Assembly (NCBI GenBank): GCA_021813805.1
Contig: JAKAJL010000014.1
Coordinates: 22,065 to 86,064, forward strand
Source of the DNA: Pseudomonadota bacterium
Lineage (GTDB): Bacteria > Pseudomonadota > Alphaproteobacteria > Rhizobiales > Beijerinckiaceae
DNA length: 64,000 nt
Direction of reading: 5' to 3'
The position numbers and the translations under genes were made by a program. The notes beneath the pieces were generated by a model. It was not told where the DNA came from, searched no databases, and was given only the letters and a program-made list of their open reading frames with translations. Position 1 is the stretch's first letter. Each line of letters opens with the position of its first letter. Below are positions 19,197 to 27,624 of the stretch, piece after piece.

Positions 19197-19893
19197 CTTC
19201 GCCAATCACATGCTGTTCGGCTGGTATCCCTATCTTTGCCTGACGGTGTTCCTGCTCGGCAGCGCCATCCGCTTCGACCGCGAGCAATACAGCTGGCGTT
19301 CGGGATCTTCCCAGCTTCTGCGCCGCAAGCAATTGCTGTGGGGCTCCAACCTGTTCCACGTTGGCATTCTGATCATCTTCGTGGGTCATTTCTTTGGCCT
19401 GCTGACGCCGATCGTCGTGTTCGAGACCCTCGGCATTCCGCATGAGGCCAAGCAATTGCTGGCGATGGTCGTCGGCGGGGTCGCGGGCCTGATGTGTCTT
19501 GCCGGGCTCTTGCTGCTCCTGCATCGGCGGCTCACCGACGCGCGCATCCGCAACACCTCGTCGTTCAGCGACATTGCGATCCTGTATATCCTGCTGGCGC
19601 AACTGCTGCTCGGCCTCTCCACCATTTTCGTCTCGGCCCAGCATCTGGACGGCGGCGAAATGGTGAAATTCATGACCTGGGCGCAAGGCGTGCTGACCCT
19701 GCGAAGCGACAATTGGCGCATCGTCGAGGATGTCAGCCCGATCTTCAAAATGCATCTCACGCTCGGAATGACCATCTTTCTGATCTTCCCCTTCACCCGC
19801 CTCGTCCACATCTGGTCAGCGCCGGTCTGGTATCTCGGGCGGCAGGGCTATCAGGTCGTGCGCACCCGCAAGTCGATCGCCCCGGCGGAGTAA
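19189..19893 (+). CDS. narI: NarI, cytochrome b subunit of nitrate reductase
   Basis: NarI (234 residues) is the membrane anchor that oxidises ubiquinol with two b hemes and hands electrons to NarH. Five transmembrane helices are visible. Histidines in HVGILIIFVGHFFG and in HLTLG...RLVHIW match heme ligands of the family. The ORF track extends the frame upstream to 18601 through narJ; the ATG at 19189 (MGDFANHMLFGWYPY) gives the correct N terminus. The ppiC gene follows after five bases. Confidence 0.96.
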   Translation: MGDFANHMLFGWYPYLCLTVFLLGSAIRFDREQYSWRSGSSQLLRRKQLLWGSNLFHVGILIIFVGHFFGLLTPIVVFETLGIPHEAKQLLAMVVGGVAGLMCLAGLLLLLHRRLTDARIRNTSSFSDIAILYILLAQLLLGLSTIFVSAQHLDGGEMVKFMTWAQGVLTLRSDNWRIVEDVSPIFKMHLTLGMTIFLIFPFTRLVHIWSAPVWYLGRQGYQVVRTRKSIAPAE

Positions 19894-19898
19894 AAGCC

Positions 19899-20720
19899 AT
19901 GAACGCCTGCTCGATCAGATCTCCGGACGCCTTTCCCGCGCGGAAGGAGATCAGCGTCAACGGCGTGGTCCTGCCTTATGCGGCCGTCGCCGCCGAGGCT
20001 CAGAACCATGCCGCCGCTTCTCCGGCCGAGGCCTTCGCCGAAGCCGCGCAAGCTTTGGTCGTGCGCGAATTGCTGCTGCAGGAGGCGAAAAGGCGGGGCC
20101 TGACGCCTGAGCCGGTACAGGATTCCGCGGCCCGTCGCGAGACGGACGAGGACGCCCTGATCCGCGCCCTCGTCGCGGCGGAGGTTCCGCAAGACGAACC
20201 CGACGAGGAAAGCTGCCGACGCTATTTCGACAACAACCGCCGGCGCTTTCGCTCCGCCGACATCTACGAGGCCGCGCATATCCTGATCGCCGCGACGCCC
20301 GAGACCGAGGCGGCGGCCCTACGCGCCACGCGCGAAATTATCGCCCGGCTCAAGGACGATCCTTCCGGCTTCGCCGACGCGGCGCGCGCCTGTTCCGCCT
20401 GCCCGTCGCGGGAAAGCGGCGGCAATCTCGGCCAGATCACGCGTGGCCAGATGATCGAGGAATTCGAAAGCGCGCTCTTCGCCATGGCGCCGGGCGAGAT
20501 GTCCCGCGAGCCCTTGCGCAGCCGCCACGGCTTTCATATCATCCGGCTCGATCGCAGGATCGAGGGACGAGAGCAGCCTTTCGAGGCCGCGCGGGCGCGC
20601 ATCGCGTCCTTCCTGTCCGAGACGCGCGAACGGCAGGCGATCGCGGGCTTCATCGCCCATCTGGCGCGGCAGGCCGATATCCGCGGGATCTCCTTGTCGG
20701 CCTCGAGCCGGGGAGCCTGA
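19899..20720 (+). CDS. Parvulin-type peptidylprolyl isomerase (PpiC/NifM-like)
   Basis: A 273-residue protein with an N-terminal helical region and a C-terminal parvulin domain (about residues 120-225, YEAAHILIAA...ESGGNLGQITRGQM...RSRHGFHIIRLDRR). It has no signal peptide, so unlike SurA it should act in the cytoplasm. PpiC-type isomerases are found at the end of narGHJI operons in several proteobacteria, and NifM in nitrogen fixation is an analogue that matures an iron-sulfur enzyme. Here it likely helps fold NarG or NarH; this role is inferred from its place in the operon, five bases after narI. The ORF track ORF begins upstream in narI; ATG at 19899 is the first sensible start. Confidence 0.87.
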   Translation: MNACSIRSPDAFPARKEISVNGVVLPYAAVAAEAQNHAAASPAEAFAEAAQALVVRELLLQEAKRRGLTPEPVQDSAARRETDEDALIRALVAAEVPQDEPDEESCRRYFDNNRRRFRSADIYEAAHILIAATPETEAAALRATREIIARLKDDPSGFADAARACSACPSRESGGNLGQITRGQMIEEFESALFAMAPGEMSREPLRSRHGFHIIRLDRRIEGREQPFEAARARIASFLSETRERQAIAGFIAHLARQADIRGISLSASSRGA

Positions 20721-20722
20721 CC

Positions 20723-21262
20723 TTGACGTTGACCATCGAGACATCGGCCATGCGGCAGCAGCCGGAATTCGTGGATTTCGATCCGCTCGCCCGTCCCCTG
20801 ACGGCGCTGGTCTATGACGAGAATTTCGCCATCGGCGGGGTTCTGCGGGCGATCGCGGAAAACGCCCGCGACGCCGGCCTGCGGCTGGGCGGCGTCATCG
20901 AAAAGGCAGGCCCGCCTCCGGCGCCAGGCCGCAAATGCGACATGCTGCTCGAAGACCTCGCCGGCGGCGAAATCATCAAGATTTCGGAAAGCCGGGGCGC
21001 GCATGCGCGCGGCTGCCGGCTCGATCTCGACGGCCTGACCCGCGCCTGCGCCCTGGTTCTGTCGCGGCTGGAAAACTGCGACCTCATCCTGCTCAACAAA
21101 TTCGGCAAGACCGAAGCCGAAGGCGGCGGCTTCCGCTGCATCATGTCGGACGCTCTCGCCCTGGAAATTCCTGTCGTCATCGGCGTGCCGCGCCGCAATC
21201 TCGCCGCCTGGCGCGAATTCGCGGGCGAACTGTCGTTCGAGCGCGACTTCGCCGGCGCCTGA
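20723..21262 (+). CDS. DUF2478-family protein, molybdoenzyme-associated
   Basis: The 179-residue cytoplasmic protein matches the DUF2478 pattern, with ALVYDENFAIGGVLRAIAENARDAGLRLGGVIEK near the start (short form: GGVLRAIAENARDAG) and LILLNKFGKTEAEGGG in the middle. The family has a P-loop-NTPase-like fold and is often encoded near molybdate uptake or molybdoenzyme genes, but its reaction is unknown. It begins two bases after ppiC, so it belongs to the nar operon and probably helps molybdenum supply or cofactor loading. Confidence 0.75.
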   Translation: MTLTIETSAMRQQPEFVDFDPLARPLTALVYDENFAIGGVLRAIAENARDAGLRLGGVIEKAGPPPAPGRKCDMLLEDLAGGEIIKISESRGAHARGCRLDLDGLTRACALVLSRLENCDLILLNKFGKTEAEGGGFRCIMSDALALEIPVVIGVPRRNLAAWREFAGELSFERDFAGA

Positions 21263-21345
21263 GCAGCATCTTCCATAGCTTTTCGCGCGAAGGCGCCGGC
21301 GGTCGCCTTCATGCCAGAAGGAAACACATCGCCGACCATGTCGCC

Positions 21346-22155
21346 ATGACCATCGACGAGATCGATTTCGCCCAGCTTTATCGCGACCACATGGCGGCCG
21401 CGGGCGGTCGGCGCAAACCGCCGGAAGAATGGGACCGCCGGGCGGCTTATTACACGGACAGGTTCGGCGCGGCGCCGGCGTCCTATGCCGCGAAATTCAT
21501 CGAACTGACGCCGCACGGCGATTGCGGGACGCTGCTCGACGTGGGGTGCGGGCCGGGCTTGATCGCGCTGGCGCTGGCCCCGCGCATGACCGAGGTTTGG
21601 GGTCTGGATTACAGTCCGGCCATGCTGGCGCGGATGGAGGCCAATGCGGCGGCGGCGGGCCTGCGGAATGTCTCAGGCGTTTTGCGGTCCTGGGAAGACG
21701 ACTGGTCCGATGTTCCGGCCTGCGACCTCGTCGTCGCCTCGCGTTCGACGGCGGTGATGGATCTCGACGTGGCGCTGAAAAAGCTCGACGCCAAGGCGCG
21801 CCGGCGGGTCTGCCTGACCAGTCCAGTCGGCGGCCGTTTCATTCCGCCGGAGATTTTCGAGGCGCTTGGCCGCTCGCCGCCGCCGCCCCGGCCGGCGCCG
21901 CCCGATTATATCTACGTCGTCAACCTGCTCCATCGCATGGGGCGCCTGCCGAAAGTCAATTTCATCGCCAACGCCAGCCAAGCCTCCGCGCCGCTCGAGA
22001 GCGACGCCCTGATCAGCGCCTTGTCCTTTTCACTGGGCGAATTGTCTGGAGAGGAGAAACGCCGGCTGACGGCCTGGCGCGAGACCTTGCCCGAAGAACA
22101 GTGGCGGTTTCGCGGCGGCCCAAGCCATTGGGCCTTCATCTCGTGGGAGACGTGA
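21346..22155 (+). CDS. Class I SAM-dependent methyltransferase, substrate unknown
   Basis: A 269-residue protein with a standard SAM-binding motif I (LLDVGCGPGLIALAL, about residues 64-78) and an acidic motif II (VWGLDYSP). The middle and C-terminal parts (PPPPRPAPPDYIYVVNLLHRMG) do not match a named pathway I can recognise. It is separated from DUF2478 by 83 bases and is on the nar strand, so co-transcription with nar is possible. The ORF track start at 20935 runs through DUF2478 and was rejected; ATG 21346 starts MTIDEIDFAQLYRDHM. Confidence 0.72.
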   Translation: MTIDEIDFAQLYRDHMAAAGGRRKPPEEWDRRAAYYTDRFGAAPASYAAKFIELTPHGDCGTLLDVGCGPGLIALALAPRMTEVWGLDYSPAMLARMEANAAAAGLRNVSGVLRSWEDDWSDVPACDLVVASRSTAVMDLDVALKKLDAKARRRVCLTSPVGGRFIPPEIFEALGRSPPPPRPAPPDYIYVVNLLHRMGRLPKVNFIANASQASAPLESDALISALSFSLGELSGEEKRRLTAWRETLPEEQWRFRGGPSHWAFISWET

Positions 22156-22216
22156 AAGGCGCCTCTTGGGGACGAGCGACGGCGGGGCTTTCCGGGAGGC
22201 CGCCGCCTGACGCCGG

Positions 22217-23371
22217 TCAGAACTTGTAGGTGAGCGCCATATTGGCCTGAAGCGCGCGGGCGCCCTGCGGGCCGTTGAGGTTCTGGTAGACGGGCAGGCC
22301 GACTTCCAGAGCCAGATTGGCCTTGGGAACATTGAAATATTGGCCCCCGATCACCATGCCGCCGAAGATCGAAACCCATTGGCCGCCATAAAACAGCGGA
22401 TTGGCCCCTTGGGCGAAGCCGACGATCGCGGGGTCGAAGCCGCCGATGCGGCCCTGGGTCATGCCGTCAAGGCGCAATGTGGTTTCCAGACCGGGTAGCC
22501 AAGTATAGCCACCCCAGCCGGTGATGTCGTTCAAAGCGCCATAGCGCCAGCCCGCGGATGTGTTGTCCATGGGAAAGTTGCCGCGATAGGCCAGACCCCA
22601 TGACCACTGGTTGAGCACGCCGGAATAGGCGACGCCCGGCATGACGTCGAATGTTCCCCAACCGGGCTGCATGCCATAGAAGGCGCGGCCGTAGCTGTAC
22701 ACGCCCTTTGGAACGAACAAGGTCTGGTTGGCCGTCGTGTCGCCGGTCGGCAGCAAGAAGCCCAGGTTGAGATTGAGCTGGTTCATATTGTCGTGATAGA
22801 CGCGCCAGACGCCGGCGAGCAGCGTGTCGCCGATGCCCTCCGTATGGCCGGTGCTCGTGCCATAGAGCGCGCTGGGACCCGTGCCCGGATGGAACGTGTC
22901 CATGTTGACCCATTTTTCCCAGTAGGTCGTCGCGACGACGAGAGTGACGTCCTTGGTCACGCCATAGGCCGCGCTGACGCTCTGGCCGAAAAATTCGAAA
23001 TTGTCCGGAACCATGCGCAACAGCCCGTAATGGCCCGGCGCCGGCGGCAGATGGCTCGAATGGACGTTCTGAATGATATATTGCGGGTTGGTCAAATTTG
23101 TGCCGATCATATTGCCGGCGAGCCGCGTCCAGAACGGGGCGTAGGAAACCGCCCACTGGCCCTGATTGAGCAGGCCGACGCCGAAAACGCCGAGCGGCGC
23201 TGGAGCCTGCGGCGCGAGCGAAACCACCGGTTCGGGAGCGGAATACCCCGGGCTGGGCACGTCGCCGGCCCGCGCCGCGGAAAGATTGGCGACAAAGGCA
23301 AGGGCCGTCGCGGCGAGCAAAGCGGCTTTCCTGCCGGAAGCCGCTCGAGTGGTCTTCTTGTCCTTCAACAT
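22217..23371 (-). CDS. Outer-membrane beta-barrel protein (MetA-pathway/transporter-like)
   Basis: The 384-residue protein has a positively charged N terminus and a signal peptide (LLAATALAFVANLSAARA-GD). A long run of alternating aromatic and glycine-rich strands follows, ending in LTYKF, the terminal phenylalanine seen in barrel proteins. It resembles the 'MetA-pathway of phenol degradation' barrel family, whose members are annotated only as putative transporters. A good GGAG precedes the ATG. It lies tail-to-tail with the methyltransferase. A role in nitrate, nitrite or hydrophobic-solute passage is only a guess. Confidence 0.65.
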   Translation of the reverse strand: MLKDKKTTRAASGRKAALLAATALAFVANLSAARAGDVPSPGYSAPEPVVSLAPQAPAPLGVFGVGLLNQGQWAVSYAPFWTRLAGNMIGTNLTNPQYIIQNVHSSHLPPAPGHYGLLRMVPDNFEFFGQSVSAAYGVTKDVTLVVATTYWEKWVNMDTFHPGTGPSALYGTSTGHTEGIGDTLLAGVWRVYHDNMNQLNLNLGFLLPTGDTTANQTLFVPKGVYSYGRAFYGMQPGWGTFDVMPGVAYSGVLNQWSWGLAYRGNFPMDNTSAGWRYGALNDITGWGGYTWLPGLETTLRLDGMTQGRIGGFDPAIVGFAQGANPLFYGGQWVSIFGGMVIGGQYFNVPKANLALEVGLPVYQNLNGPQGARALQANMALTYKF

Positions 23372-23777
23372 TTCTTGGGCTCCGACAGTTCGCTGCGCCG
23401 CAAGGCGGGCTCCCCCTGGACAGAGGCGATTCGACAGAAATCCAGCCTATGGCTCGGCGCGACACACGCCAAGAAATAGGGGATCGCCGGTCCCATTCCT
23501 TAACCGAAATCAAGCGACATGTGTCGTTTATGTGACAGTCGGTCGGAAAGCGACAACGGTTATCTATTCAAAGACGTGGATGAAAGGATGCTCGTGGACT
23601 CCGCGCCTGTGGCCGCCGCTCTCGCAGACGGCCCATCGGGCCTTCCCATCGTCCTTGCGCCGGTGTCCGAGGTCGGACATGATGGTCGCCTGCTTGCCTT
23701 GCTCCCTCGACTTGAACCGCGCCCGTGGTGGCGTCGTCGTCCGGGGCGAACAGGCGGCGTCAACCGAAGGACATCGC
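23372..23777. other. 406-base divergent intergenic region
   Basis: This lies between the leftward outer-membrane protein gene and the rightward Crp/Fnr gene. Frames here are open only as extensions of neighbouring genes. I found no TTGAC-N4-GTCAA box. A loosely symmetric ACATGTGTCGTTTATGTGACAGT (shown in part: TGTCGTTTATGTGACA) around 23516-23540 might be an operator, but the symmetry is imperfect. Confidence 0.4.
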
Positions 23778-24473
23778 ATGGCGCGGCTCGACCGCTCTCT
23801 GATCGCCGGCGTGCCGGCCTTTGCCAACCTGGGCGCCGAGGCTCTCGACGACATCCTGTCGCGCGCGCAGATCATGCGCTTGCTCAAGGGCGAGGCGGTT
23901 TTCCGTCAAGGCGAGCCGGCCGAAAGGTTCTTCCTGCTGCTGCATGGCCGGCTGCGCGTCACGCGGATCAACGCGGAAGGCGCGCAGATCCTGGTCCGCT
24001 TCATCGCGCCGAACGACATGTTCGGCGTCGCCATGGCGATCGGCGCGGCGACCTATCCCGGCACGGCGACCGCGGCGGTCGAATCTCTGGCCCTGTCCTG
24101 GCCCAACGCCGCCTGGGCCGAACTGATCGCCGCCTATCCGAGCCTCGCGGTCAAAGCGATGCAATCGCTCGGGGCGCGTTTGCAGGACACGCAGGACCGC
24201 GTGCTTGACCTCGCCACGCAGAATGTCGAACAGCGCATCGCCGGAGCGGTGCTTAAACTGGCGCGCCAGGCCGGCCGCAAGACCGGGGAGGGGGTTTTGA
24301 TCGACTTTCCGTTGTCGCGGCAGGACCTCGCCGAAATGACCGGCGCGACGCTGCACACCGTCAGCCGGACGCTCAGCGCCTGGCAGACGAAAGGCCTCGT
24401 CGATTGCGGCCGCCAAAAGGTCGTCGTGCGCGACGAACAGGGTCTGTCGGCGATCGCGGCGGGGGGAAGATAG
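23778..24473 (+). CDS. Crp/Fnr-family regulator with divergent recognition helix
   Basis: The 231-residue protein has a cNMP-binding-like domain (residues about 15-120), a long dimer helix and a winged helix. The recognition helix reads GATLHTVSRTLSAW: it keeps S-R but has histidine where Fnr, Dnr and Crp have glutamate. It therefore should not read TTGA half-sites in the usual way. Only one cysteine is present (LVDCGRQK), ruling out an Fnr cluster. AAGGA precedes the ATG at 23778. It may be a NarR-like or otherwise specialised regulator; the target is unknown. Confidence 0.78.
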   Translation: MARLDRSLIAGVPAFANLGAEALDDILSRAQIMRLLKGEAVFRQGEPAERFFLLLHGRLRVTRINAEGAQILVRFIAPNDMFGVAMAIGAATYPGTATAAVESLALSWPNAAWAELIAAYPSLAVKAMQSLGARLQDTQDRVLDLATQNVEQRIAGAVLKLARQAGRKTGEGVLIDFPLSRQDLAEMTGATLHTVSRTLSAWQTKGLVDCGRQKVVVRDEQGLSAIAAGGR

Positions 24474-24485
24474 GCCGCCGACGGC

Positions 24486-24818
24486 TCAGTTTTTCGCGGG
24501 AGCGAGGATTTTGAGGCGTTTGATCGTATAAGTCCGGCCGGTCACGTCGAATTCGACCGAGTCCCCTTTCTTCGCCTGGCCGATCAGCGACGGCGGATCG
24601 ACGGCGAAGGGCATTTCCATCGCCGGCATCAATCCCGCGATCGGCCTGTGGCGGATGGTGAGCGATCCCGCCGCCGCGTCCACGCCGGTGACGACGCCCG
24701 AGCCGTGAAATAGCTGCTCCGCTTCGGCGCGCGCGCTCCCCGCCACAGCGAGGAGGAGGCCGGACATCGCGGCGCCGGCCAGATCACGGCGGCGGATTTG
24801 CAAGGCTTTCGTCTTCAT
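24486..24818 (-). CDS. CusF-like periplasmic copper-binding protein
   Basis: A 110-residue exported protein: a charged start (MKTKALQIRRRDL) leads into a hydrophobic signal ending at ARA-EAE. It resembles CusF/CopK-type copper chaperones, with a small OB-like barrel, VVTGVDAAAGSLTIRH, then RHRPIAGLMPAMEMPF. The histidine and M-x-M pattern matches the Cu(I)-binding residues of CusF; the CusF tryptophan is not conserved. The start at 24818 has AGAGGAA upstream; the ORF track start is 11 codons further out. Proximity to RIC, SCO1 and nos suggests copper handling for denitrification enzymes. Confidence 0.78.
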   Translation of the reverse strand: MKTKALQIRRRDLAGAAMSGLLLAVAGSARAEAEQLFHGSGVVTGVDAAAGSLTIRHRPIAGLMPAMEMPFAVDPPSLIGQAKKGDSVEFDVTGRTYTIKRLKILAPAKN

Positions 24819-24893
24819 TTCACGATCTTTCCTCTTGCGGCAAGGCGGCAAATCCCCAAAACGGGGTCGAAAGGCTGGCGGGCGCGCCCATCA

Positions 24894-25562
24894 TCAGCGG
24901 CCAACGCGCCGGAACAGGATGTTGTTCTCGGTGTGAATATGTTCCTTGAGGTCGTCCGAAAGCTTGCGCAGTCCAGCGTAAAGCGCCCGCCATGACGCGC
25001 AGGCGCCGACCGGAGGCTCGAAATTGCCCGTCATCGCCGCCAGTTGCTCGAGAGTCGCGAAATGGATGTCGTGTTCCGCCTCCATCACCGAGATCGGCGC
25101 CGAAACCATCGGATGACCAGCGCGGATCATCGGGAAGAGCATGAGCTCCTCCTTCCGCATATGGGAATTGAGTTCGTCCGCCAGCGCGCTCACGAATTCC
25201 GTCAGGCCCTTTGGAACATCGGGATGTCCGGCGTGAACCTGCTCCACGCGCCGCGCCAGCTCGACGAGTTCAGGCAGTTCGCGACGGTGGGTCTCGTGGA
25301 AGCGCGACAGGATGAATTCGATGATGTCTTCCGGCTCGTCCGGCGCCGTCACCGGCTGTTGATCGAGGGCGGCAAGGCTGCGTTCGATTTCCGCAAGATT
25401 CAGGCCCCGCCTTTCGACCGCGCGCGCCAGACTTTCCTGGCCGCCACAACAATAATCGAGCTTGTACGAGCGGAACACCGCCGTCGCGCCGGGCAGGCGG
25501 GCTGCGATTTCGCCCAGAGGCGTTTCGGTCAGGGGCCAGGCGGACTGGTCGGGTTGCGTCAT
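24894..25562 (-). CDS. RIC/YtfE/ScdA-type di-iron iron-sulfur cluster repair protein
   Basis: This 222-residue protein repairs iron-sulfur clusters damaged by nitric oxide or peroxide. The N-terminal ScdA domain contains YKLDYCCGGQESL (the CC pair), followed by a hemerythrin-like domain with spaced histidines: FHETHRRELPEL, HAGHP, NSHMRKEELMLFPM, EAEHDIH and EHIHTENN. These fit the di-iron site of YtfE. The start at 25562 was preferred over 25598 for its purine-rich upstream sequence. Its function suits a cell that makes NO during denitrification. Often called ytfE, norA, dnrN or scdA. Confidence 0.92.
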   Translation of the reverse strand: MTQPDQSAWPLTETPLGEIAARLPGATAVFRSYKLDYCCGGQESLARAVERRGLNLAEIERSLAALDQQPVTAPDEPEDIIEFILSRFHETHRRELPELVELARRVEQVHAGHPDVPKGLTEFVSALADELNSHMRKEELMLFPMIRAGHPMVSAPISVMEAEHDIHFATLEQLAAMTGNFEPPVGACASWRALYAGLRKLSDDLKEHIHTENNILFRRVGR

Positions 25563-25752
25563 CGGCGCCTCATGCGAAGGGGAAGCAGGTTTGGGCATTA
25601 TCCCGCACGGGGCGGCGCGAATCCTTGCGGATGGGCAAATTACGCTATTGTCGCGCGGCCGATCGAAGCCCGCGCGATGTCGCCCGCCGTCCAGACGCCG
25701 TCGCCGGAACTCTTCCGGGAAATCGGCTCGCCTCGAATTCCCGCCGGCGAAT

Positions 25753-25766
25753 TTGACGATCGTCAA
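25753..25766. promoter_or_regulatory. Fnr/Dnr-type palindrome before the SCO1 gene
   Basis: TTGACgatcGTCAA is a perfect palindrome 55 bases before the sco start and 190 bases before the divergent RIC gene. It probably places sco-ubiE, and perhaps RIC, in the anaerobic/NO regulon. Confidence 0.78.
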
Positions 25767-25820
25767 AGACCAAAGCCGCATTTCGGCAAAACTGTCGGCG
25801 GTCGATTTCGGGAGGTTTCA

Positions 25821-26390
25821 ATGGATCGCCGCGCCGTTCTGCTGGGAGCATGCTCCTTGACCCTGGCTCTGATCGCGGCGTCGTCGGCGGAGGCCGAGAT
25901 CTCCTATGGCGGAACCTTCATCCTGGTCGATCAGCAAGGGCGCGCCGTCACCGACGAAAACTTTCGCGGCAAATATATGCTGATCGCTTTCGGCTACACC
26001 CATTGCCCGGACATCTGTCCGACCCTGCTGGCGGACATGGCCAACGCCTTGACCCGCCTCGGCCCGCAAAGCGCGGAGATCACGCCGATCTTCGTCACCC
26101 TGGACCCGGCGCGCGACACGCCGAAAGTCATGGCGGATTACGTGTCCTCCTTCTCGCCGCGCATGGTCGGTCTGACCGGACCGGAGGAATATATCGCCAG
26201 CGCGGCGCAGAAATATCACATCAAATATGAGAAACATCCCGAGAAGAATGGGGATTATTCGATCGACCACACCGCCGCGATCTTCCTGATGGGCCGCGAC
26301 GGGAAGTTCCTCGAACGGTTCGGCAGCGGGATGAAGACCGACGAAATGGTCGAGCGGATTCGAGCGCGGTTGAAGGCCGACACGCCGTGA
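25821..26390 (+). CDS. SCO1/SenC-family copper chaperone
   Basis: The 189-residue protein has a signal peptide (LLGACSLTLALIAASSAEA) and a thioredoxin fold with the SCO copper motif YTHCPDICPTLL (CxxxC) and a distal histidine in YSIDHTAAIFL. SCO proteins deliver copper to CuA centres and keep them reduced. The usual client is cytochrome oxidase, but NosZ also has a CuA site, and the Fnr-type box 55 bases upstream points to anaerobic use. GGAGG supports the start at 25821. Its last codons overlap ubiE. Confidence 0.93.
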   Translation: MDRRAVLLGACSLTLALIAASSAEAEISYGGTFILVDQQGRAVTDENFRGKYMLIAFGYTHCPDICPTLLADMANALTRLGPQSAEITPIFVTLDPARDTPKVMADYVSSFSPRMVGLTGPEEYIASAAQKYHIKYEKHPEKNGDYSIDHTAAIFLMGRDGKFLERFGSGMKTDEMVERIRARLKADTP

Positions 26391-27109
26391 ACGCCTCGAC
26401 CGACCGGACCTTCGGCTATGACGATGTCGCGCCCGAGGAGCGCCGCGCGCGCATCAGACGGGTCTTTGCCGGTGTGGCCGGACGCTATGACCTGATGAAC
26501 GACCTGATGTCCTTCGGGATTCACCGGCTGTGGAAGCGCGCGCTGATCGCCGAGGCCGCCCCGAGATCGGGCGAAATCCTTGTCGATCTCGCCGGCGGCA
26601 CCGGCGACGTCGCGGCCCAATTGGCCGGCCCGGATCGACGGACCATCGTCTGCGACCCCAGCCCCGAAATGATGGAATCGGGCCGGCGGCGCGGCCTGAG
26701 ACGGGTGGACTGGATCGCGGGCGAGGCCGAGGCCCTGCCTTTCGCGGACGCGACCATCGATTGCCTCACCATTTCGTTTGGCATTCGCAACGTCACGCGG
26801 CTGCGCGACGCCCTGCGCGAAATCCACCGGGTCCTCAAGCCCGGCGGGCGTTTCCTGTGTCTCGAATTCTCGCGCCCGCAAGCCTGGCTCGCGCCCGCTT
26901 ATGATCTTTTTTCCTTTCAGGTCATTCCGCGGCTCGGCGCGCTGATCGCGCGCCAGCCGGAAGCCTATGAATACCTGGTCGAATCGATCCGGCGCTTTCC
27001 CGATCAGCGCGAACTCGCGGATTTTTTCAGGGACGCGGGCTTCGCCTCGGTCAGCTGGCGCAACCTGTCCTTTGGCATCGCCTGCATCCACCGCGGCGTG
27101 AAAGGCTGA
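26387..27109 (+). CDS. ubiE: UbiE, demethylubiquinol/demethylmenaquinol C-methyltransferase
   Basis: UbiE (240 residues) C-methylates the quinone ring. Family signatures are clear: RVFAGVAGRYDLMNDLMSFGIHRLWKR (short: VAGRYDLMNDLMSFGIHR) and the SAM motif LVDLAGGTGDVA, then ISFGIRNVTR and the HRVLKPGGRFLCLEFS block. The GTG start overlaps the sco stop (GTGA). Since ubiT, ubiU, ubiV, ubiD and ubiX are also in this window, this copy is probably the one used during anaerobic growth, and a housekeeping copy may exist elsewhere. Confidence 0.93.
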   Translation: MNASTDRTFGYDDVAPEERRARIRRVFAGVAGRYDLMNDLMSFGIHRLWKRALIAEAAPRSGEILVDLAGGTGDVAAQLAGPDRRTIVCDPSPEMMESGRRRGLRRVDWIAGEAEALPFADATIDCLTISFGIRNVTRLRDALREIHRVLKPGGRFLCLEFSRPQAWLAPAYDLFSFQVIPRLGALIARQPEAYEYLVESIRRFPDQRELADFFRDAGFASVSWRNLSFGIACIHRGVKG

Positions 27110-27110
27110 A

Positions 27111-27614
27111 CTACTTTTCCGCCAGCAGCCGATCGAACAAGGCCGTGATGCGGCTGCTCTCCCAGTTGATCGGCCCCTCGATCCGCGTCGCGATCCGGCC
27201 CTGGCGATCCAGGATCAGCGCGCTGGGTATGCCGACAAAGCCGAGCCTTTTCGCCGCCCCGCGCGACGGATCGATGAATTTTTCGAGATGGCTGATATGC
27301 TGGTCGGCGTAAAAGCGGGAGACAGCCTCCATCCCGTGCGCGTCGATCGACACCGGGACGACTAAAAAGCCGCGGCTCCCCAGCTTTTCCTGCAAATGGT
27401 CGAAAAGGGGCATTTCCCTTTGGCAGGGCAGGCACCAGCTCGCCCAGAAATCGAGCAGCACGACCTTTCCGGCGAAGGCGCCGATCGTCGTCGCGCGGCC
27501 TTGCGCATCCTGGAATTCGATGTTCGGGGCCGGCTCGCGCTCCTGCGACGACGCGGGCGGGCTGAGAAGCGAGCACGCGGCAAGCGCCATTGCGGCGAGA
27601 AGGGCGCGTTTCAT
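27111..27614 (-). CDS. TlpA/ResA-like periplasmic thiol-disulfide oxidoreductase
   Basis: A 167-residue exported thioredoxin-fold protein: signal peptide ending PPASS-QE, active site WASWCLPCQREMP (CxxC) and the cis-proline region VGIPSALIL. It is the last gene of the nos operon, 10 bases after nosY. Likely roles are reducing cysteines of apocytochromes or of copper-site proteins (NosZ CuA, NosL, SCO1). It is tail-to-tail with ubiE, one base apart. It is not NosX, which is a flavin-transfer protein. Confidence 0.87.
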   Translation of the reverse strand: MKRALLAAMALAACSLLSPPASSQEREPAPNIEFQDAQGRATTIGAFAGKVVLLDFWASWCLPCQREMPLFDHLQEKLGSRGFLVVPVSIDAHGMEAVSRFYADQHISHLEKFIDPSRGAAKRLGFVGIPSALILDRQGRIATRIEGPINWESSRITALFDRLLAEK

Positions 27615-27624
27615 CGAGGCGCGG

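Noticed and set aside
27111-27614. Calling the last nos gene nosX
   Set aside because: NosX is an ApbE-like flavin-transfer protein; this one is a thioredoxin-fold protein with CLPC.
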